From the NCBI GenBank assembly GCA_013176395.1, contig JABMLP010000017.1:186001-250000 (forward strand): DNA of 64,000 nt, given 5' to 3'. The stretch's first letter is position 1, and each line of letters opens with the position of its first letter. The notes below the pieces were generated by a model. It searched no databases. It was not told where the DNA came from and saw only the letters and a program-made list of their open reading frames with translations. The position numbers and the translations under genes were made by a program. Positions 58,353 through 64,000 of the stretch are shown one piece after another. The stretch is from Venturia oleaginea. Lineage: Eukaryota > Ascomycota > Dothideomycetes > Venturiales > Venturiaceae.

Positions 58353-59312
58353 ATGGAATGTTTGAGCGTCGGCCCAGGCTGTCCAGTTCAGCGGTCTCTT
58401 TATGAATACTACCCATCATTACCGGCGAACGCCTTCTTCCTCGCTTTTTTTGCAGTTTGCATGATCGCCAACACCTTTCTTGGAACGTGGAAGCGAACCT
58501 GGACCTACCTAATAGCCATGTTCTTCGGATGTCTTGCTCAAGTTATTGGCTATGCTGGACGGATAATCATGAACGATAACCCTTTCGACATGACCGGTTT
58601 CCAGATCCAAATCTGCTGCCTCACCCTCGCACCAGCATTTAATTCAGCGGCCATCTATTTGACTCTCAAGCATATCACCTTATGCTTCGGTCCTGAGTCC
58701 TCCCGCATGCCTCCAAAGTGGTACACTTGGGCATTCATTATGACTGATATTTTGGCCCTCATCTTCCAAGGAGCTCGAGGAGGCATTGCCGCTTTAGACG
58801 ATACCGATATTTTCCGAAATATTGGCGATGCCTTGATGATGACATGTATCTGCCTTCAAGTTGCAACTCTGCCAGTATTCGGAATACTCGTTGTCGACTA
58901 CATCGTGAGACGACGAAAAGATTCCACTCCTCTTTCAGCTGAGGCAACCTCCACGAAGACTTCCACAAACTTTCGTCTCTTCGCCGGCGCTCTGTCCATC
59001 GCCTATCTTACTATTTTGATTCGACGTGTCTATCGCATCGCTGAAATGGCTGGTGGATGGAGGAATCCAATCATGCAAGATGAATCTTTGTTCATTGGTC
59101 TTGACAGCACGTAAGTTAGATTGGGTTGGCTTTAACAGGACATGTCATTAACAACTCACAGTATGGTTGCGCTTGCCACGCTTTTACAAACTGCTTTCCA
59201 CCCAGGAATCTTCTTTCCTCGTCTTTCTGCCTGCTGGCAGGCATCAGAGGTGGCCAGCTTGGACGGAGATAAATTCGAAGCGCATAGTTCGAGTGAGAGC
59301 AAGATTGTCTGA
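58353..59312 (+). CDS. RTA1-family lipid-translocating-exporter-like protein
   Basis: Exons 58353-59110 and 59162-59312 (51-bp intron) give 302 residues. The start is the first ATG (MECLSVGPGCPVQRSLYEYYPSLPAN). Seven hydrophobic helices follow, with RTA1 landmarks YEYYPSLPANAFFLAFF, IGYAGRIIMNDNPFDMTGFQIQICCLTLAPAFNSAAIYLTLKHI, FIMTDILALIFQGARGGIAA and IRRVYRIAEMAGGW. RTA1/RTM1/RSB1 proteins of fungi are plasma-membrane proteins linked to resistance to toxic lipids and to release of long-chain bases; the transport activity is still debated. The short C-terminal exon ends HSSSESKIV. No disruption is seen. Confidence 0.9.
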
Positions 59313-59865
59313 ATGACAGCAAGTGGCTTTATGTTCTCATAAGGTCGGCGCTCGAGTTTCCTTCTAGCGATGGTGTTCACGGCCAGGTCCGCGTTTGGTG
59401 TATCAACAAGTTAGAGAGTAGTTTGGACTGTAATGAAACCCGTTTTCATCTTAGCCCTCTTTGGGAAGGGGCCAATTTATCGATGAGCGATTATGCAGAT
59501 GCAGTGTTTGAATCTTTAAAGATTGCGATGAAGAATAAGGTGGGTGATTTCTGGACAAAATACTCGACTTCGCTATCGATTGGGGTACGTTCAAACAACC
59601 TTGAGGCTCAAATCTGTCAAAAGAGAGTAATATAATCACATTAGCAGCCGAGAGACTAGGCGTACTGGACAACAACAAGCTAGCAGTAGCAATATCGACT
59701 GAGACACTTTGACTCAAAGCTAACACTCCTACCTGGCGATAGTGCTATCGATAATCCTTGCCGAACAGACATTTCTCCAAACCGTCGTCCAGCAGTGATC
59801 TTATCAATTCTTGCACGCTCTAGTCCGTGGATACTCGCAATTGCGCGTTCAGACAGCAATCTTTC
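59313..59865. other. Flank with possible decayed coding remnant
   Basis: Between the RTA1 gene and the second pogo element. On plus, SDYADAVFESLKIAMKNKVGDFWTKYSTSL (59480-59570) and AERLGVLDNNKLAVAISTETL (59646-59708) read as coding pieces in different frames; family not recognised. The TA at 59866-59867 is the insertion site of the next element. Confidence 0.4.
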
Positions 59866-59948
59866 TAACGTACTTCACAAGCGAGTGGGCCACCCAGGCG
59901 AGTGGGCCACCTCACAAACGTAAACCGCCTTCGTAACAACGTCGCGTA

Positions 59949-61066
59949 ATGCCTCAACAACACGAAAAGCAGAAGATCTATAAAGAAGGAGATATATTCC
60001 TTGCTATCTCAGATATCAATTCAAAGCAAATCCAAAGCGAAAGACGCGCTGCAGTAATATATAGCGTACCTCGAACAACAGTACAACGCCGACGCGCCGG
60101 ACAGCGCCCTCGACGCAAATGCGAGCCGAACTCGAAGCGATTGCCAAAGCTAGAAGAGGAGGTGGTTATAAAGCGTACTCTTAACGAAAGCTTACACGGC
60201 CTACCGCCGTCGAAGGCCTACGTACAAGATATGGCTAATAAACTACTAAGAGAGCGGGGTGGGAAGCCTGTTGGCAAGAACTGGGTTAACAACTTGGTAA
60301 AGCGTACGCCAGAGCTTACCACCCGATGGAGCCGTCCATACGATCGCCAGCGAGCTGCCTGCGAAGACCCGGCGTTTATTATACCCTGGTTCACACTTGT
60401 TCAGAGGATAAAGGCAGAGTACGGTATCATAGACGAGGATACCTACAATTTGGATGAATCTGGCTTCTTAATAGGCAAGATATCGTCTCAGCTAGTCGTT
60501 ACAGGCTCAGAGAAACCTGGCAAGCAGAAAAAACTACAGCCAGGCGATCGTGAGTAAAGGCGCGCAGCAGATAGCACATGAAATGGTGTTGATGCGCGAA
60601 GAAACAGCGCGCCTTCGAGACGCAATTGAGGCAGTTACAAAGCGTAAGAGTCGCAAAAGGAGATATATACGGACTGAGCAGACCTTGAAAGCTGGTGAAG
60701 TAACTGACTTAGTTACTATAAGAGTCGTATCCTTGGCACCGATAGGGGCGGTGCAATTTCTGCATCTCAAGGATACTTCAATGTTCGAAGAAGAACAAGA
60801 ACAATCAAGAATACAAGAGACTTATCCATATATGTTTATTTCATTATCATTTCATTATCGTTACATTATCATTTCATTACTATTTCATACACGTGTACAA
60901 AGCCGATCCAACAATAAGGGAGGGTGGTAATCGTAACGATGGTGAGAAGCCTGCGAAGAGGGTACGTGGAGAGAGGCACTGCGGCCGTTGCGGCGAGACT
61001 GGGCATAACTCCCGCACTTGTGAGGTAGAAATAGAGAATATAGATGATAGCGAAGCTTCTAAATAG
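59949..61066 (+). pseudogene. Pogo transposase remnant lacking catalytic core
   Basis: The first 202 codons (MPQQHEKQKIYKEGDIFLAI to QPGDRE) match the N-terminal DNA-binding part and the first catalytic block (YNLDESGFLIGK) of the transposase at 187-1873. At about 60554 the sequence jumps to the C-terminal part (KGAQQIAHEMVLMREETARL...KRKSRKRRYIRT), so the region holding the other two catalytic aspartates is gone. Near 60725-60905 unrelated AT-rich sequence intervenes, after which the CCHC knuckle CGRCGETGHNSRTC resumes, ending at TAG 61064-61066. It cannot code an active transposase. Confidence 0.85.
60725..60905. repeat. Foreign AT-rich insert inside pogo element
   Basis: About 170-180 bp absent from the related element. 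It begins with an inverted pair GTATCCTTG / CAAGGATAC (about 60727-60735 and 60767-60775) and carries repeated ATTTCATTATC units at 60836-60892. It could be a nested small element; its ends could not be fixed. Confidence 0.5.
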
Positions 61067-61173
61067 TATTATTCTATTCTATTTAATACTATAAATTGTT
61101 GTAGGGTTACGTAGTATTTTTACGAAGGCGGTTTACGTTTGTGAGGTGGCCCACTCGCTTGTGAAGTACGTTA

Positions 61174-61561
61174 CTCAAAATCGATATGAATGAATTCCCA
61201 GCAATCTCAGACAAAGACATCGCCAGAAATCTATCAATCTGGATGGTAATTCGATGGTGCAGTAATCAACTAATATGCTCGAAGACAGCTACCTCAAGCT
61301 CGTCCATCTTTGTCGTATCACCGTTAGCAGCCGCAACCTTTATACTCGCATCATCCTCCCAGCCAGTGCCTACCACAAAGACTTTTTCTGGTTGCCTTTA
61401 TGATCTATGTCACTGACTGCCCAGCCCTGTACGCTCGCAACACGTCCAGCAGGACGTATTTCAGGACTATTTCGATTTATAGAGGACTTCTGCGACTCGT
61501 AGAATGCTTCCGCGTTGGTTTCAGCTGGTGGATAAGATTTGTACAGGCGAATATGAACTTA
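61174..61561. other. Spacer with possible coding remnant
   Basis: On minus, KVFVVGTGWEDDASIKVAAANGD (about 61385-61310) reads like coding sequence, then stops. No family recognised. It may be part of a gene split by the pogo insertion or an older relic. Confidence 0.35.
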
Positions 61562-61805
61562 TTGTGCTAGCAAGAAAGATGTAGACACTTGGGCGAAAAG
61601 TAGCGAGGTCTCTTTGATTTTCTCATACGCGTATATTTGATCCATTCCCGCGCTCTCTGAAGAGCGGTCTTACGCGGAGAGCAACATCAAACTCACGACT
61701 TTGTGTAGGTGGCGGTATAGAACCTTGCGCCGGAGTCCTAAAGCTATAGGAGACGGGACCGTTGTCTATGAACGCCAAGTGTCCACGTCTTTCTCGCTAG
61801 CACAA
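61562..61805. mobile_element. 244-bp TA-flanked MITE
   Basis: Inverted arms TTGTGCTAGC...GACACTTGG at 61562-61595 and 61773-61805 (33-34 bp, three mismatches and one gap). TA lies directly outside both ends (61560-61561 and 61806-61807). No coding capacity. All three mismatches are C:G in the right arm and T:A in the left, as if only the left arm had suffered C-to-T type mutation. Confidence 0.85.
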
Positions 61806-61807
61806 TA

Positions 61808-62480
61808 GGAGTTGGAGTCCGCCGAGAAACAAGACATAATGGACCCGAGACGCGCTTAACGCTCCGTACTCTGACCTGTCCGAGTCTCAGGATTGCCAGG
61901 AGGGGTTTTCAGAAATCTGGTTCGTACCGAGAACACTAGTACCTTTTCGCCGGGAAACATCTTTCCGCCGAGAAACAACACATAACGGCCCATTTGTATC
62001 CATGTTGTATAATCGTGGGGGGAGGGTGCCAAGACGGGCTGAGCCCCGCCCGCTAGAGTATGCGGGGGCGTTATTCAAGCGAGACTTCGGCTCCGCCCCG
62101 CCCCCATATACCCTAGGAAAGTGGTTTTGTAGCCGAGCGCATGTGCTGTGGAGATACCAAGAACTATTCGAAACTACACTCAACGGAGTAATCTACCCCT
62201 CGTCCGAGTTGAGAGGATAATGTCTATACTACAAACTTACTACCTACCAATCTCCTTCTTGGTACTTGCAGAACTCGGTAGGCTTTTGGATATTAATAAT
62301 TATTCTCTATTATATATATCCCTTGTAAGGATTCTCGTTATTGATTACGTACTCTAGGCTTGTCGAGACTACGTATATGCAAGCGATTATACTGGCTCGC
62401 CAAGCTCGAAAGAACGAGGCTACTGCTGAAGGTGTTCTAGAGCTAGTGCATGATGATAAGGTACTATTGAGTAGTGTCTA
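61808..62480. other. GC-rich non-coding stretch, then AT-rich spacer
   Basis: 61808-62120 is unusually GC-rich, with CCGCCGAGAAACAA occurring near 61820 and again near 61970, and GCCCCGCCCGCTAG / GGCTCCGCCCCCGCCCC at 62040-62105. 62220-62480 turns AT-rich. No gene supported. Confidence 0.45.
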
Positions 62481-62499
62481 CTTGGCACAGGGAAGGAGC

Positions 62500-62740
62500 A
62501 CCCAATCTACTTTGTAACCACCAGCCCCGAGCATCTTGGCTTTGGCCACGGGGGCCAAGATTGTCTAGGAAGGTATGGTCACTACCGAAAGCTCAGGTAT
62601 CCAATCTTTTACTTCCTCCCATTTTTATTCTTTGGCGTTCAAGGAGCTCGTTTTGGCAAGACCGACAGATTCACTGCTGTTCACATGATAAAGATGTTGC
62701 TTTCTTATCTCATTGTGACTTGTGGTTGAAAATCGTTAGA
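62500..62740 (+). pseudogene. Cytochrome P450 C-terminal relic
   Basis: The plus strand reads HPIYFVTTSPEHLGFGHGGQ then DCLGR from about 62499, the heme-loop region of fungal P450s (F-G-x-G-x-x-x-C-x-G). FTAVHMIKMLLSYLIV appears later, which resembles the helix after the cysteine, followed by a stop. About 90 bp of unrelated sequence separates them and nothing upstream is recognisable. It is a fragment of a dead P450 gene, on the opposite strand to the P450 at the window edge. Confidence 0.6.
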
Positions 62741-63179
62741 GGGGCACGATCCGCCATGTATTGCTCATGGGTTGAATTAGATGCCGTATCCGTCAACGAG
62801 GCTTTTGATTAGAAGATGTAAGGAGGAGATTTATTTTGAAATGCTTCATAATGAGGATAATTGACTTGGGGGATGTTCAGTGCATGGGCTGTATGGTATG
62901 ACAAAGCTGAAGCAACATTCTTATGCCGATATAATTCTGGAAACAATCTTAGAAGCTGGTTATTGCCATATCAGTATTGTACCGTATGCATCCGAGTTCT
63001 GTGAGAAATCAACCAAGAGTACAATGGATTGTTCTATTCGTACATCAAAGTAAACATTGAAACGTGCATTTTCTTCTTCATCTCCATTTTCTGAGTCGCA
63101 TTGAAATGAAAGCTTAGGAAGAGAGTAGGAATATCCAGCATGAAAGAGCTATTCTACCTACAAAAGTATGCACTCAGGC
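62741..63179. other. 3' flank of P450 gene
   Basis: About 0.44 kb with no gene, AT-rich; 3' processing signals of the P450 gene should lie here. Confidence 0.4.
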
Positions 63180-64000
63180 TTACTTATCCTCCTTCTTCAC
63201 CGCTTTGAACTCAAGTGGTTTCCTCACGTCGGGTGTCCATCCCATCCCCGCTCGTTGCGGTTTATAAGCATCCTTGATTGCCCCAGGGACGCGTATATCG
63301 TAACGTAACAACATGCGTGCTAAGATCAATTTGATCTCATTGTTGGCAAAGTAGCGGCCAGGACAAGAATGGGCGCCGTAGCCCCAGGCCAGATTCTCCT
63401 TGGTAGCATGACTGAATACATATTGCTCCTTGTTGCTGTAATGGTTTGGATCAGGTGTTTCCCCAGTGCGTAGCTTCAAGAAACGGTAGGGATCGAACGT
63501 CTCGGGGTTGGGGAATACGTTTGGATCGAACAGGACTGGTGCGAAAATCGCGTCGATGGTGATGCCTGCGGGAAGAAGGGTGCCGTCTTTCAAGGTGTAG
63601 TCTTTTTCAACGTAGCGATGGAAGTGCGATGGGGTCGTTGGATTCATTCTTTGCGCTTCCTTCATGACGCTGTCTAGGAGTTTCATCTCAAATAGAGCAT
63701 GGGGTGACAGCTCGCCATTGAAGATAGCAATGACGCTGCGTATCTCTTGTCGCAGCTCGTCGACTAGCTCTGGGCGAATGGCCAATTGATATAGGGTTTG
63801 TATGACGGTCATGGTCGTGTTGTGTACAGATGCGACACCAAGCTGAACGAGAGACCCGGCAACATCATCATCACTCTGCTCCCACTTGTCCGCTTTGGCC
63901 ATCATCCACGCCAACATGTCGTTGTACGAGGCTCGACCGGTATTAACATCCTCTCGTCTCTGTCGAATCATCGGAATAAACAATTGTCTCGCTGAAGTCA
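63180..64000 (-). CDS. Cytochrome P450, partial (5' end beyond window)
   Basis: The 3' part, 273 codons inside the window, is open from the right edge to the stop at 63180. Seen in order: helix I region LGVASVHNTTMTVIQTLYQLA, the K-helix ExxR as EAQR (about 115 residues in), the PERF-like FDPYRF, and the heme-binding loop WGYGAHSCPGRYFANNEIKLIL with the thiolate cysteine (the first position is Trp rather than the usual Phe). The C-terminus is VRKPLEFKAVKKEDK. P450s of this kind insert oxygen in secondary or xenobiotic metabolism at the ER membrane; the CYP family cannot be set from a fragment, though the sequence is of the ent-kaurene-oxidase-like fungal group. Confidence 0.9.
   Translation of the reverse strand, partial: TSARQLFIPMIRQRREDVNTGRASYNDMLAWMMAKADKWEQSDDDVAGSLVQLGVASVHNTTMTVIQTLYQLAIRPELVDELRQEIRSVIAIFNGELSPHALFEMKLLDSVMKEAQRMNPTTPSHFHRYVEKDYTLKDGTLLPAGITIDAIFAPVLFDPNVFPNPETFDPYRFLKLRTGETPDPNHYSNKEQYVFSHATKENLAWGYGAHSCPGRYFANNEIKLILARMLLRYDIRVPGAIKDAYKPQRAGMGWTPDVRKPLEFKAVKKEDK

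Larger units (their letters stand above)
59868..61171 (+). mobile_element. Pogo-type transposon, internally deleted
   Basis: A 1304-bp element flanked by TA (59866-59867 and 61172-61173). The ends begin ACGTACTTCACAAGCGAGTGGGCC and then share CTCACAAACGTAAACCGCCTTCG, giving terminal inverted repeats of over 50 bp, except that the left end has an extra 17-bp unit (CGAGTGGGCCACC at 59882 and again at 59899). It is a relative of, but clearly different from, the element at 107-1939. It has lost the transposase core and gained a foreign 170-bp stretch. Confidence 0.9.

Overview
The window is nuclear DNA of a filamentous ascomycete. Protein genes carry short introns (mostly 45-130 bp, GT...AG with CTRAC-like branch sites). 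Several families are fungus-specific: Pom34, UPF0590/DUF1769, Zn2Cys6 regulators, RTA1, AIM25 and the lysine alpha-aminoadipate pathway enzyme Lys12. The transposons are Fot1/pogo and Tc1/mariner types common in Pezizomycotina. A leotiomycete is my best guess from overall feel, but the sequence alone does not prove it.

Layout. 0.1-1.9 kb: a nearly intact Fot1/pogo transposon with one frameshift. 2.9-10.2 kb: a DHA1-type MFS drug transporter, a 77-residue mitochondrial-type membrane protein, POM34 and a seven-exon MFS-like protein. 11.4-15.4 kb: a PMC1-type Ca2+-ATPase. 15.6 kb: a 90-bp TA-flanked inverted-repeat element. 16.6-21.8 kb: an F-box gene with one in-frame stop, a DUF1769 gene and LYS12. 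22-37 kb is an accessory, decayed stretch: an aldo-keto reductase relic, tRNA-Ala, a dimeric alpha/beta-barrel (EthD-like) pseudogene with two nonsense codons, tRNA-Asp, an intact SDR, a broken LPxELRN-type gene, an intact Zn2Cys6 regulator, several kilobases without recognisable genes, and a frameshifted mariner element. 37.5 kb: a small secreted cysteine-rich protein. 38-46.5 kb: two genes of unknown function, SEN2, AIM25 and UBC7. 48-53 kb: one unknown gene, then three tandem BTB/POZ paralogues about 1.25 kb apart, all broken. 53.6-56.7 kb: the divergent pair SF3A3/PRP9 and FAL1 (eIF4A-III). 58.3 kb: an RTA1-family membrane protein. 59.9-61.2 kb: an internally deleted second pogo element. 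61.6 kb: a 244-bp MITE. 62.5-64 kb: a P450 relic and a P450 gene cut by the right edge.

How things fit together. Conserved housekeeping blocks alternate with repeat-rich, gene-eroding blocks. RNA processing is well represented: SEN2 encodes the tRNA-splicing endonuclease subunit whose substrates include the two intron-containing tRNA genes at 23.3 and 25.5 kb, while the splicing factor and exon-junction helicase share one 300-bp intergenic region. The 22-31 kb block looks like the remains of a small metabolic gene set (AKR, EthD-like protein, SDR, Zn2Cys6 regulator) of which only the SDR and the regulator remain intact. No wholly new system was proven. The strongest candidates for follow-up are the BTB array, the shared end architecture of the two pogo elements, the two small TA-flanked elements, and the exact 10-bp-period CACGTG array whose 9-mer recurs before the regulator gene.
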